From Anaeramoeba flamelloides (Eukaryota; Metamonada; Anaeramoebidae): a stretch of DNA of 64,000 nucleotides. The notes under the pieces were generated by a model. It had not been told where the DNA came from and ran no database searches. It saw only the letters and a program-made list of their open reading frames with translations. Location of the stretch: positions 12,553,001 to 12,617,000 of the forward strand of contig JANTQA010000015.1 in assembly GCA_027625915.1 (NCBI GenBank). Direction: 5' to 3'. The position numbers and the translations under genes are program-made. Below are positions 13,000-26,059 of this stretch, piece after piece. Within the stretch, counting starts at the first letter, position 1, and each line of letters starts with the position of its first letter.

Positions 13000-13800
13000 A
13001 AATTTTAAAAATTTTCAGTTTATTTCTTACATTATAAAATCAGCTGTTTTTTTTTCCAGTATTTAAAAGAATTGAGTAAGATCTTTGTCTTTTCTATATT
13101 CTTTTAAATTCTGGAAAAACTCTCAAACTTTTCTTGAGTTTTCTGGATATTTGTAGAATCAATGGATTTACGTTAGGTTTTTTTGAGTTTTCTATTTATT
13201 TGGAAAATCAATAGATTTTAGTTAGGTTTTTTTTTACTATAGAAATAAACAGAAAGTTTATTAAAATTTTCTGTTTATTTCTAAAGTAAAAAAACCTAGA
13301 ACACTTCACAAATAAAATAGAAATCCTCAAAAAAAAAAAAAAACCTAGAATACTTAATAAATAAAACAGAAAATAACAAGAAAATATAACTACTCTGTGG
13401 TACGTGGCGATACTCTTTGTTAGATTTTCTAGGATTCAAAAGAATAGTGAAAAATCTTAGATTTTACTCAATTCTTTTAAATTTTGGAATACTTTGGTTA
13501 TTTTTTTTAAATTTTTGTTTTAATTTGAAAATCAATAAATTTAAGAAACAAACCAAAAAGTGAAAAAAAATACTTTTTTCTATGATTAAAAAGAATTGAG
13601 TAAAATCAATCATTTTAATCAATTCTTTTAAATTCTCGAAAACCGAAAGAAAGTGTTATAAGTTTTTTTTTTTTTACTTTTTGGAATAAACTTAAAATTT
13701 ATTTAATTTTCAGTTTTTTGAAAAAAATAAAAAAAACTAACAAAAGTTTCTGACATGTATTGTAGGGTACCTAGCTTTTCTAGAATTCAAAAAAAAAAAA
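13000..13800. repeat. Cluster of hairpin-family repeats
   Basis: Several modules of the family lie here. Pairs of TTTTACTCAATTCTTTT and AAAAGAATTGAGTAAAAT occur near 13060-13110, 13430-13490 and 13595-13640. Inverted CCTAGAACACTT/AAAACCTC modules lie between about 13180 and 13380. The sub-units are diverged and partly tandem. Confidence 0.7.
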
Positions 13801-14379
13801 AAATTATTTCAATTTAAATCAATAAAGCATTCTTTGATTGTCAAAATAATTGACTCTCCATTTGAAATATATTTCTTAAATAAAAAAACAGTTAAAATGT
13901 ATTATTATAACACATAAATGTGAAAAAAAAATTTTTTTTCAACTTTTTTAACGATTAAATTTGTAAAAAAAAATCGATCTAGAAAATTAGATTTTTCAAT
14001 TTAAATTGTTAAATATCTAGAAAAATAATAAATTTGATTAAAAAGACAAATTATTAGCCAATATTGTTTATTATAAGTTGAAGTTATTAAAAAGTAAATA
14101 TTTATAGTTTGATTTTTTTTTGAAAAAAATTGACAAAGATGGTCAAGTTAGAAAAAATAAAATTGAAAAAAAAAGAGTTCGACAAAACTATTAGTTACAT
14201 TAACTTTTCGTAATTCTTAGAAATTAAGTTAATTCGCAATATATTCGGCATTACAGAACTTCAAATTCTTGAGGGTATTGTGCCTATTGTTTTTATGGTT
14301 GCCATCTTTAAGAAAAATCTTTTGTATGGGGAAAAAGGGTTTTTTTTGATTAAAATTTTCGAAAAAGGGATCCATGAAT

Positions 14380-15230
14380 TTTCATCCACAAGGAGAGATT
14401 TATTTTGATAGATAATAACTTATAGTTTTGAAAATATTGTACTTATCTAACGAAAACTGAAAAAGATGTAATAAATTCCTTGTGATAAGTATTGTGTGTC
14501 ATAGTTTTTTCAAGGTGAGATAGAATTAGAAAAATCGAAGATTTTACTCTATTCTTGTAAATTCTGGAAAAAAGGCTAACGGCGCTTTTCTTGGGGTTTT
14601 CTGTTTATTTAGTAAAATTAATAGATTTTTCAGAGGTTTTCTATTTTATATGTAAAATCTATTGCTTTTACAAATAAAAGTCACCAACAAGTGCCGTAGA
14701 GTGCCTAGGTTTTTTTTAGTGAATTTTTCTATTTTATTTCTAAAATCGATTGATTTTCCAAACAAATAGAAAAATCAAGAAAACCCAAGAAGAATTTTCC
14801 CAAATTCAAGAGAATAGTGAAAAATCATTGATTTTACTCGATTCTTTTTAATTTTAGAAAACTTTACAAAAAATCAAAAAGAAAATTTTTTTTCAATTTA
14901 TATCAATAAATAATACCATAATAATCCAAATAATTGATTCCCTATATGCTCGATGTTTGTTATATTTGAAATTCCTTTGAAAGGTGTTATGATAACAACT
15001 AGACTGTGAAAAAAAAAATATTGCAAATTTTTTAGTATTAAATTTGAAAAAAAATTTTAATGGTAATTGGATTTTCCAACTTTAAATTGTTAAATATCTT
15101 GAAAAATAATTTTTGATCAGAGATCTTTTATTAGCCAATAGTGTTTATTAAAAGTGAAGTTTTTGAAAAGTGAAAATTTAATGTTTGATTTTTTTTTGAA
15201 AAAAATTGACAAAGATGTTCAAGGCTTTTC
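14380..15230 (+). repeat. Large repeat unit, inverted copy at 33480-34610
   Basis: The unit matches the reverse complement of 33480-34610. Shared landmarks in order are TATTTTGATAGATAATAA, TTCCTTGTGATAA, the hairpin module, CAAGTGCCGTAGAGTGCCTA, CCAAATAATTGATTCCC, TTGTTAAATATCTTG and TTTATTAGCCAATA. A second shorter relative is at about 13840-14150. No coding function was seen. The hairpin modules may be parts of this larger element. Confidence 0.65.
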
Positions 15231-17099
15231 TACATACTCTAAGAAGTATTTGAGCAACTATTTTCATTTTCTTTTCATAAATAATTGAAAAAAAAATTCA
15301 ATTTCAGTCCTACTTTTTTATTTTTGTTCGATGATCAAAATTTTTTAAAACTTCTAATTTACAAAATCGATAAGAACAGACTAATTGAAGAAAATGTTTC
15401 AATAATTTATAATACTTCTTTAAAAGACTGTTCATTTAATCACAAATTCTTTTTAAAGTAATAAATAGATTTAAATGATTTAACTTTAACTTTTGAAAAT
15501 AAATCAAAGAATTAAAGATGAACTTTAGAAGACAATTTCTTCATGGTGTGGTGTTATTTTATAAAATAGTCAAATTGGTTTTTCCTTCATAAAATGTTTT
15601 TCTCTCGATTCTTTAATTTTTGTAACAATTTACAAATAAAATTTTTTAATATATTTTTGGCAAATATTTCTGTTAAATCCTATTTGTTTCTATCAGACCG
15701 AATGTTAATCATTTTAACTGTGCTTATTCTTGGGTCCAAACCTTGAGAAGAACTCTTTTTAATGATGTAGACGTGTGTCTTGAAAACTAAATAGATCAAA
15801 TTTGTTTGACGAAAAAAAAAGTCTTTTATTTATGGGAACAATGATCATAATTATGTCCGAATGTACTTCTCTTGAATTAGCAATTTAGAAAACTCAACCA
15901 ATACTCTTTGTAGAAAAATCAATTTAATTAAATTTTCGTTCAACTTTTTTAAAGATCAACGAAAAGAAAAATTAAAATATCTCATTCAAGAACCCAATTC
16001 TGAAAGGGAATTTTGAAATATAAACCAATACTCAATATTTGAAAGAGTATGAATTTTGGTAGGAATTTTTAACTTTTTTTTTTTGGAAAACTTGTTTCTT
16101 TCTTTTATATCTCAACCATTATTTTCCGATTTTGTAACTTACTTTGTTGGTTTTTCAGAAAAAACAATAAAAAATAGAAAGTAAATTTTTCTCTTTTTTC
16201 TCATTGGTTATTACGGAGTTGTTGTGTCCTCAAAAAAGAAGAAAAGGTGATAAAATATTTCGATATTATCTATCTTAAATCATGAATTAATTTTTGTACA
16301 ATATTTTCCTTTATTATCCAAAACACAACAATTTAGATCAAAAATGCCAATTTTTCCTACTTGAGACTGATTGTTTCTCGAAAACACTTTGTAGTAGCTA
16401 AAAAGTGTAGTCCTTAAATTGTTCATAAACCCTTTTACAAGAACATTAAAAAATATAGTTTTTTTTTTGTTTCATTGAAATTATTCTAATTCTTTGTTAA
16501 ATTTTTGAGTCTTGAAAATTTTAAAAAATAAAAGCCAAATAGGAAAAAGGGAAACAAATTATTTGGAGTGTGAATTTGTAAAATTTGTAAATTCTAAAAA
16601 GACTTTGTGATCGAAATTTTTTATTATTTTCTCAATATTTAATTGTTGAACAAAATCAAACTACAACCAAAAACAATATGTAGGTAAAACGAAAAGAGAA
16701 TCGTTTTTCAAAAAAAAAAAAAGAAATTTTGTAATTACAAATAAAGAATTTTCTTATTCACTTTATGAAAATTCCTTGATTAATACAATTACCACCCTTT
16801 AAACTTTGATCACCAAACGATTTTTTTCTACAATTATTATCTTCCAAAACTAGTAAAAAAAAGGGTATTTTTTTCCAAAATTTTGATGAGAATTTCTGGA
16901 TTTCTGACATATTTTTTTGCTTAAATTTGCTTTCAAGACAAGTTTTTGATTTGGAGAATGACTTTGAAAAAAAAAAGTAAAAGAACAAGAGTTTTATTTT
17001 TTCAAGCTTTTTATTTTTTTTCATATTTGTTTTGTTATTTACTTTTGTATTATATTTTTTTTGTTTTATCAATTTTTCAATCTTAACAAACAACATTTC

Positions 17100-20000
17100 A
17101 TGAAAATACTACTCATTCTTTTGCTTCTCGCCTTTACAAACTTTTGTACTTGTGAGCTCTATTCGGAATATGAACTAAAGATTCCAAGATACGATTTAAA
17201 AGGAAACCGAATCGATGATCGTTTTTGTTCGGTAAGCGAAGACAACGAATGCCAATGGGATCAGTACTATCAGTTTTTGGGAATCTTATCGGCGCTTGGT
17301 GTCATTCTTGCAGTTGTTTGCATTTTATTAATCTTTGTCTTTTCGTTGATGAAAGCTTTTCAAAATTGTTCTTTCTGTCAAAGAAAAGAAGTCCGAGCTC
17401 ATGGCAAAAAGAAAATTCAAAAATACCGAATTTCCTCGATTGGTGTGTTTATAATTTTATTGTAAAATATCTTTCGCGATTCTTGATACCCTTTTTTGTA
17501 TTTTTTAATTTTTTCTTCTTATAATTCGCTAACAACAAACCTAATTGCAATTTCTTTGTATATAATCTTTGTGTTTAATCAGGTTTTCCATTTATTTGGC
17601 TTATTTTTACAATTATAATATCACTGACTCTGTTTCTGATATATTTGGATCGGTAATTGATACAGAAACAAATCTACTGACTCAAGCAAACGATATAAAA
17701 GAAAAATTAGATAAATGGAACGACACAATTACAGTTGATATGGACAATACAGTGAAGCAAGTTGAAAAATTAAAGTAAGATATTTTTTTTTTTTTTTTGC
17801 TCAAAATCTCTTAATTTTTCGTTGAAGAGAAAAAGTCACAAATCGACAACATCTCTTAATTGAATTTAACAGTTGGTGTTTCTGAAAAAAACCAATGGTG
17901 TTTTGCTGTAAAACAAAGACCAAATCTCAAATTATTTGATTTATCGATTATTCCTCTCTTATTTAAAATATATTTTCAAACAAATTTGTAAATATGTTGA
18001 GTAATATTATTCGCTTCTCTTTTTACGGTGGCTCGTGACTCTAATTCACACGAAAAGCATTCTATTCAAAAATTTTTGAGAACTTTTTCGTAATTGTTAT
18101 TTTTTGCGAATTTGTTATTGTATTTTTTATTGCGGAAAATGATAAAAAAAGTCATTATTTTCTCAAAGACTCAATCTAAACTTGAGAAACAACCACCTTT
18201 ATCAACTTTTAAGAAAAGAAGTTCTCACCTTTAAAAGAATTCATATTTTCTCAATAAAATTTTCAGTAAAATAATCTGATCCTTTCAGTTTAAAATTTTA
18301 GGATCATATCGTTTGAAAAAGAAAAATTTGCCAAAACATATTTTGATTTTTCAGAAATTTCATTTGAACAATTTTTTCTGTTTTACTTAAACAGACAACC
18401 ATTAATTTAAATCTTATTTGAAAAAATATAGAAAAATACTGGTATTTGAATTTTAAATGGGAAAATATTTTCACTTCATTTTCAATTTCCTTTTTTATAG
18501 AGCCACAAATTGCAATCTTACTTCTTTGAGAAGTCTATTTCTATAAGAAAAATTTGTAAAAGGAAGTGAAAATTTTTTCCCATTTATAATTCAAATAATA
18601 GTAAACCAATATTTATCTTTAGAAAACTAAATCAAGTTTCAAATACTTCTAATGAATGTGCTTATCCACACCTTGGATTAGAAGTTACGGATTTAGATAT
18701 ATCAATATTCCCTCTTGAACAGACTAGGTACTTTTAACACTAAATCAAAATAACAACAAACAAGAAACCAAAATTTAATCCTTGAATATCCAGAAAAAAT
18801 TATTCTTTTATTTTATTCTCAAAATTTACTAAATTTCTTTAAAAAAAAAATGATAAGGTAATAATTTTTTTTGTGAAATATTCAGAGTACAAAAAATGAA
18901 CTCATTTTCATTAAAATAAGTTACCTGAGAAAATTTATTAAATTTTCTATCATTCTTATTAATTGGAATTAGTTTTTGTTGTTTGATAATCTTTCATAAG
19001 CTAAGAAATTATAATAAAATCTATTTTAATATAATTTAAATATTGTTTTTCTTACGAACCCACAGAAATAATTATATTATTAATTATTGATTAAAAATAA
19101 TCAAATTAAAAAATTATTTCTTCGCTTTTAAATTTAAAGCTTAGCAGATTCTAAAAAAGTTATTTGTGGACATTTTAAATGTAATGACTTGGCGATTTTT
19201 GGTAATTTTTTTTTGTACAACAAAAAGATAAAATTGATTTGATATTGTTAGTTGGGATAAATAAATTGCATTTCTAAGTAAAAAAATATTTTTTGTAAGT
19301 TATTGTGGAATAAAGTATATTTCCGATACAGAGTTCTGTTCGAAACTTGGTGGTTTTATTTTCCAAGTAGTATTTTTGAACACTTCCTACACAGACAATA
19401 AGATCTCTTTTTTCTTTAAAGAAAGTAATTTTTTCAAAAAAAATGCAAAAATTTCCGCTTTTTCGAAAATAGAAAGAATGAAACAAACTTTACAAAAGAA
19501 GAGCTAGTTTCTAAAAATAGCATTTCAAGAAAGGCAAATATTAAAAAAAATACTATTTTTACATTATTTTTTTTTGAATAGCGGTAAATTTAGTACCTCA
19601 ACGCAATTCTAAGATACTCTACAACACCCTACGAAAAATTAATACCATTTTTTTTTTTTAAATTTGGACATATTTAGAAAATTTATTCGATCTTGGTAAT
19701 ATTTCTCAAATCAAAAAAAAAAAAAAATAAAAAAATATTACACACAAGCGAAATTAAGACAATTCAATTATCATTTAATAAACAGCAATCTTTTTTTAAT
19801 TGTAATTTCCAAAAAATAATAATTCGAATTTTTTGACAAGTTACAACAACCTTTCGGACCATAAGAACATGGATAAAGAACTATTTACAATAACAATAAA
19901 TTTCATAATTTTAAATCATTTTTAGGTGTATTTTATCAACTTTAAACGTTTTTATATAAATTTTGAGAAAAAATTTTTTTATAAATTTCATTCAAAAAAA

Positions 20001-23000
20001 TATTTATATTTTACTTTCTAAAAAAACACCAAAATAAAAAATAAATAGGGACTCGTCTGTCGATACAAAAGAAACAATCGAAAAATTTAATGGGTATAGA
20101 TCATATGGAACGTATATAATATTTATTGTATCCTCGGTGATTTTTTCGATATCTTTTTCTCTTGCAATATTTTGGAAAAAAAGTAAAATTGCAGCAATTA
20201 TTGCAATGATTGTGCTTATATTCTGTTCAATTTTATGGTTTTTTACAAGTGTTCATTTTACAGTTGCATTTGTGATTAATGATATTTGCTTTGAATTATC
20301 GGAAGATAATTTAAATGCGGAAAATAGCCCAATTCGTGAAGGCTATTTAGATAAAATTATGAATTGTTCAGGTTCTGAAATTTTTCAAGATTTTAATAAT
20401 GCAATCGACGAAGCTAGTGCTGAGGTTACAGAGAAAATGTGTGGTGGTGTTACGGAATTTTGTTCACAAAAGTCAAACATGACAGAGAACAATTATAACT
20501 GCACACATGATCCCCAAACTTGTGATTCGACAAATTATGGTAAATTTCTTATTTCTACTTATTATTATTATTATTATTGTCACAAGGATAATTTTTTTTA
20601 AAAAAAAACAAAAAACAAAAAACTCTTAATTACGAAGATTTTTATGTAAACTTTAGAACATTTTAAAGTTAGATATTATATATCTATATAATACAATTTT
20701 TTTTGTACCAATTTTGAAAATTAAATATTTTGTCCTATTTTGAAAATTAAAAAAAAAATCTCATCACGATCAACAAGAATTCAGAAAATTACCTGAAGGT
20801 AAATATATTTGAGATATCTTGATTTTGATTTTACTAAGGATAAATTTAAAATCTGTTACTCTGTCTATTTTATAAATTATTTGTTTCAATCATAAAGTTT
20901 TAAATTGAACCCCAATAACAAATTCTTTCAATAGATTTTATCTTTGTGTTTACCATATCAAGCTTAAAGATAATAAATTCAGGTTATTATTATTTCTGAA
21001 AACTATATTATTGAAACTTAGATATTTATTAAATTTTGAAAAAAAAATTAAAATTCTTTATCAAACTTCCACTTAAAATTAAACAAAAAATGCAAAATAA
21101 ATTGTAATATAAATAATCAATACCTATCCTAAAATTTCAACAAACCCAAAATTCAAAAATAGGACAAAAAACTCTCAATATTCTGTATTTTTTCAAAACT
21201 TGATATTAAATGACAATCAACTTGTCCAGTATTAATGTTTTGATATATAGCCTTTTTTTTGAATAAAAGAAAAAAAAAATCGTTTATGTTCAAAACGATC
21301 AAACAAATGTTACAAAAAATTGTATTTGGTTTATTGTTAAGGGTTAGATGAAACCTCATCTAATCTGTTAAAGAGAGAATTTTGAAGTGACTAAATTTGA
21401 GACTTCTAATTCAAAGAGTATCTAGATAGATAAAGTCATCAGAAGTATTTGAATCTTAATTTAGTTTTCTAAAAAAATTGTATTGATAAATTTTTTGAAA
21501 AAATATTAGGAATATTGATCGATCAAAAGCTTTAATACAATCAACTAATCTTGTGTGATTTTTTGATTTATTTGAACAACTCAACATTAACCTTCTAACC
21601 AATCATAATAAAAACAATTTATTGAATAAACCAATTATGTTACGTAATTCAAAAAAGAAATGAAAACAAAAAACTATAAAAAGACAAAAAATGATGAAAA
21701 TAGTTTGTTAAAATCAACATTATTTCCAAATTACATGAATGCTTTGTATTTGTATTCTTTAATTTTTTTTTTAAACTGTTTCCAGAATTTTTTTGAATTT
21801 TCTTTGTATTGAAAGAAATTAGACTATCAAAAAAATTATTGTGTTCAAAGTCTTATATTTTTTTTTTTTTTTTTTTTTTGAAAACTAATTTTACTTGATC
21901 AAGTTTGCAAGTCTCAAAAAATAAACTCTTTTCCAATAATTACAACCAATTTTAAAATGAAAAAAACACTATTTTTTTCTAAAAAATGTATTTCTTGAAT
22001 CATGTTTTTAAAATATGAAAAATATTTAATCTTATAAAAACTGATCTCTTTTGATAAAATAGTAATTTAATTTTTATTTTGAAAGAAAAAATGAATTCAA
22101 AAATTAAAAAATTAAAAAAAATAAAAACGGGATAAAAATTTTGGAATAACATTTTCTAATTTAATAATATGGTCAGAAATATTGAGAAATAGTTTGCTTT
22201 TAATATTTATTTTCAAAAAATTATTTGATGGTTAATAAAGCTGCTTTCAAAAACCCATTTCAAAATTTTTTCAATATTTACGTCCAAACTAACTTAAAAG
22301 AGCTAATCAAACAAGTTGTAGGAACACTTACAAAACTTTTAGTGCATGTCTTTCTAAAATAGCTGCAACAATTTAACATATTCATAAAAAATACAAAAAC
22401 CAAAATTTTTTCGTAGATAAGAAAACTGGGTTCATTTGGAGAAAATTAATAAAAACAATTTTTGATAAATATTTTCTAATAAAAATCCAAAAAAATATAC
22501 TTTTTTCTTCCTAAATTAAATATACTAATAATAATTTCAACTGAATTTTTTCCAATATTTATTATTAAAAATAATTAGATTTGTGGACTGAAGAAGAAGT
22601 GCCAGACTTTGTTTCAGGATGCTGGCAACCACTGCAACCTTTCAAAATTCAAGAATGTTTTGAAGAGTCAACAGAATGTGAACAAATGGGGAATAATTAT
22701 ACATATACTGTTGACCAATGTATGATAATGAAAACATTAACAGAGTGCAGTGAAAGTTGTACAAATGAAGATGAAAAAAGTGGAACAAGTGATTTTCTTG
22801 AGGGTGTCGATGATTTTGCAGATTTTAACAGTCTCTTGGTCGATATTAAAAACGCAGTTAACTGTAGCACAATTGTGAGCACATGGGAAAAGGTTACCAA
22901 TTCCCTCTGTACGGGTGTTGGTACCAGTATGAGAAATATTTCAGGTGCCTCGGCGCTGAGTTCTTTATGCATCTTCATTGGAACATTAACAATACTGATC

Positions 23001-23258
23001 GGAGAAAAAAAATTTGCAAAGAAAAAAGTGAAAAATGATAGTTCTAGTGATGATGAGAGCGATGTGTCTTTAGACACCTTTTCAAATAGTGAGGAATTCT
23101 CTTCCTCCCAGTTTGGAACACTTGTCAAATATGACAATTTTGACTCGATAAAGAACCTTCCAAAGGCAAATGGTGCTTCAGAATGGATAGCTGAACATCC
23201 AGATAAAATTGGTAAAGCAGTGCATGTTGAGGATTTAGAAGAAACTTCATCTGATTAA
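17100..23258 (+). CDS. Tweety-family (TTYH-like) membrane protein
   Basis: The predicted protein has 604 residues in five exons: 17100-17446, 17583-17774, 18623-18727, 20049-20539 and 22579-23258. Phases at the four junctions are 2, 2, 2, 1. The start at 17100 begins a signal-peptide-like MKILLILLLLAFTNFCTC; an in-frame ATG at 17061 is less likely. After a short ectodomain come TM1 (FLGILSALGVILAVVC), a weak TM2, an ectodomain with ITDSVSDIFGSV and a coiled stretch, then TM3 (GTYIIFIVSSVIFSIS) and TM4 (IAAIIAMIVLIFCSILW). Next are a Cys-rich loop starting INDICFE with several N-glycosylation sites, TM5 (ALSSLCIFIGTLTILIG) and a Ser/acidic cytoplasmic tail. This order and the D-x-C after TM4 fit Tweety proteins, known in animals as lipid-associated or anion-channel-related membrane proteins. 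A prominin-like protein is the alternative. The exon 1 donor is uncertain. Confidence 0.68.
18443..18597. repeat. 155-bp inverted-repeat element in intron 2 of the Tweety-like gene
   Basis: Arms of about 34 bp: TATTTGAATTTTAAATGGG at 18443-18461 continuing through TTTTCACTTC, and GAAGTGAAAA through CCCATTTATAATTCAAATA ending at 18597. The arms are complementary with a few mismatches. It is probably a MITE or a structured intronic hairpin. Confidence 0.6.
20728..21168. repeat. Inverted-repeat-bounded block in intron 4 of the Tweety-like gene
   Basis: TTTTGTCCTATTTTGAAAAT near 20728 is complementary to ATTCAAAAATAGGACAAAA near 21150-21168. The bounded DNA is AT-rich and non-coding. The arms are short (about 20 bp), so element status is tentative. 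Confidence 0.4.
21311..21870. repeat. LINE-associated and TTGATCGATCAAA repeat remnants
   Basis: The left part (AGATGAAACCTCATCT, AATCTGTTAAAGAGAGAATT, ATTTAGTTTTCTAAAA) is repeated at 38340-38470, 49975-50095 and 50580-50720. There it adjoins a minus-strand LINE tail. The right part (TTGATCGATCAAA, then ATTATTTCCAAATTAC) recurs at 32800-33110, 37325-38260 and 51325-51650. Both are non-coding here. Confidence 0.6.
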
Positions 23259-23464
23259 TTCCCAATTACAAAAATAACAATTTGTTTTATTTTTTCTAAT
23301 AATTTTTGAGAATTTAATATTTTTTCTAATCAATAAAAATTTTTGTTTTATTTTTAATATTTATTTTTTTTTGACGAACCCAGATGTTTTTTATTTTAAA
23401 TAACTAAATTTCAAAGATATTTGAAGTGAATCGTACTTTCCCTGTAGAATTATAAATATTGAAC

Positions 23465-23797
23465 GTTCTAAAAAATAGAATTTTTACAATTTTAGAGATA
23501 AATAAAGAGTTCCATTTAATTATCCCAATTTTGGTAGTAGTAAATATAATATCTGATTATCTTAAAATACTAATTATATTTTGAATCAAAAAATCGTTTG
23601 GTGAATACCAATCTTTTAAATTTTAAAAAAATATTATTTTTCAAAAAAAGTATTGGAATTTAAAAAAAATTGTATATTGAAAATTTCTTTGGGTTCAAAA
23701 ATCAAAATGTATGTTGGTTATTTATTACCAAATTTTGGGTAATTACATGGAACTCTTTATTTATCTCTAAAATTGTAAAAATTCTATTTTTTACAAC
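23465..23797. mobile_element. 333-bp MITE with arms of about 78 bp
   Basis: The left arm runs from GTTCTAAAAAATAGAA through TAGAGATAAATAAAGAG and TTCCATTTAATTA. The right arm is its complement, from TAATTACATGGAAC through CTCTTTATTTATCTCTA to TTCTATTTTTTACAAC. There is no coding potential. It sits about 200 bp after the stop of the Tweety-like gene and may end up in its 3' UTR. Confidence 0.7.
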
Positions 23798-24065
23798 ATT
23801 CGGTATTTTAATAGTGTAGATTTTTAAAGTTTTTTTTATTTTAATAAACAACCATTTTTAAAAAGATATCATGGATTCCAGACAAAACTTGATTGAAAAA
23901 ATAAATTCGTTTATTTATAACTTTTCAGAGAAAAGGGTTTTTATTAATAATAAAAAAACAACTAATAACTTTAGTAATTAATTTTCTGATTCACTTAGAT
24001 CAGATTATCAAGGTCTTTTTTTTTTTTTAAAGTAACCAGTTTTCAGTTTAATTGAAGAAATACAA

Positions 24066-24673
24066 AGACAAGGTATTTAGAAAAAAGTGGGGAATTTTTT
24101 TTTACATTTCATAAAAAATGATCACTTCGATAAGTATATATATTTGTTAAAAGACAATAAAAAATTAAATGAATTATTAATATCGATTGAATCACTGTCT
24201 ATGGTGTTTTTTTTTCAAAATATCTTCATTAAAAAATTTCCAAAATTGAAAAAAAATATTCACTTTGGTTGGAGAAAACAATGAACAGTCCATTTCAATA
24301 AAAAATGAGTAATAATGTAAGGGTAAAAATGATTTTTTAAACGATAAAATAAACTTATAAGCTTTTCAGTATATTTATAAATTTAATCAAGATTAAACAT
24401 CTTTGTAAAACCATTTTTTCGATTAAAAAGAAAAAAAAAAACCATCATTAATTTTCACTAAAAAAAATATAATATACAATCGAGATCTGAACATTTAATC
24501 TAATTTATTGAGTGACACAGTATTAAAAAACAAGTTGAATTATTATTAAGTATCAAAAAATGTTTTTTTAATAATTATATATATATATATATATATACAT
24601 ATTGTTTTATGACACTGAGTTTAATAAATATATTTTAAAATAAATTTCCAAGATTTTTTTCGAAATATCTTAA
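24066..24673. mobile_element. Decayed copy of the 583-bp MITE
   Basis: It shares AAAAAAGTGGGG, TTTACATTTCATAAAAAATGAT, ATCGAGATC and TTTTAAAATAAATTTCC with the full copies in the same order. It is more diverged than the 11.7 and 56.3 kb copies, and the terminal repeats are eroded. A (TA)n run lies inside it. Confidence 0.6.
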
Positions 24674-26059
24674 AATAATCGTTATTTAATATTCTTTTAA
24701 AAATATATTTACTATTTGTAGTTCATATCTTATATTTCGAATTTGAACACATTTTATTATTTTTTTTGTTATTTTCATTATTATTTTTATTTTTTTTTAT
24801 TTTTTTTTTATTTTTTTATTACTAGTTTTCATAGTTGAATTTTGCAAAAATATAGTATAATATTTGAAATAAAAACCATTGATACATTCAAAGTATCATA
24901 TAAAAAGATAGCACGGAAGGGAACATTTAATTCACTTGTCTTCAGAATGGTTTATAATTGCACCAATTGGGTTCAATTTCCCACATCTACACAATTCCAG
25001 CCCAATTCAGTTCCATTTAAATCCAATTAAGTTGTATTTAGTTAACTGCAGTTTTTTATGAACAAGTTTAATAAATTTATCCTTCTTTTAACCCCACCCC
25101 CCTCAATGATATTAAAAAAAAAAACGAAACTTTTTTTTTTTAAATAGATACCAAAAATCTGAAAAAAGTACATTTGAAATAAGTATAAAGCCAAAAAAAA
25201 ATTTAAAAAAACTAATTGATAAATATATAAATTTAGAACAGAAATTAAATAATTTTATATTAGAAGTTTCATTAGTATGTGTAAAAAAAAAAAATATTTA
25301 CATTTATTTATTTTTTTTTTTTTGGAAAATTTCCAGTTAGTAAATATAATTCTTTTAAGGGTATTAACTCCAATCTTAAATTTATTATTTTTCTAATATA
25401 TAATATATATTTTATAGCACTATTATTAAAAAAATAAATTGAATTATTATTTTTTTATAAGAGAATTTAGTAAACTGGAATTTTAATTAAAAATTCTAAA
25501 TTACAAAATAATTGATTTACTATTGAAAGAACAGAGTCATTTAGGAAAATTTTGTCAAAATAAAAAAAGAGAAGAATTCAGATAAAATTTCTAAAAAAAG
25601 AAAAATACAATTACCTAATATTTTTTTAAAAATTTAAGACATGACAATCATGTGCTGTAAAGGTATTATAAGGTTATCTAAATTCTTAAAATTCAATCAT
25701 AACGCAGTTTATAACCTTTATATTAGTTAAAGAATAAATTATAAAATTTGTTAAAAACCTTATAAAAGTGTTATATAAATATGAAAAAAAAAAAAAAATC
25801 ATCATATAAAAGTCTATTTTGTGAGAAAATTGTTAATTAGATGTTCTAAAAAAACATTTTTTTTTATTAGAGTTTGTATGATACAATTAAAATTCTCAGG
25901 TGCACCCTTTACAAATTAAAAGGAAGGGTCAAAAACCTGGGAAAAACTTATTCAAAACTAAAAATACAATAATTACAAACAAAAATGAATAATTGGATAT
26001 TACTCAAATCAATGAACTGGGAAAGAAGTAGACAAATTTATATCAACTCTTTTCCTACT

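Larger units (their letters stand above)
11014..17099. other. Repeat-filled intergenic region before the Tweety-like gene
   Basis: No further gene is supported. Contents are a full-length MITE at 11730-12312, hairpin-repeat clusters at about 13000-13800 and 14520-14880, and a large repeat unit at 14380-15230 whose inverted copy lies at 33480-34610. The DNA at 15250-17099 is A/T-rich without a recognisable element. Its right end must hold the promoter and 5' UTR of the gene starting at 17100. Confidence 0.55.

Noticed and set aside
17583-17660. 13-bp GT..AG micro-intron (around 17652) to reconcile the hydrophobic TM2 frame with the downstream ectodomain
   Set aside because: Removing 13 bp leads to the wrong frame and a stop shortly after, and 13 bp is below any known spliceosomal intron.
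22697-23137. 146-codon minus-strand frame over the last exon of the Tweety-like gene
   Set aside because: It is the antisense of a clearly coding plus-strand exon with fitting phase and membrane topology.
24842-25030. 62-codon plus-strand frame with slightly higher C content
   Set aside because: It has no recognisable motif and no start context, and the CCAATT-type phrases look like simple non-coding repetition.
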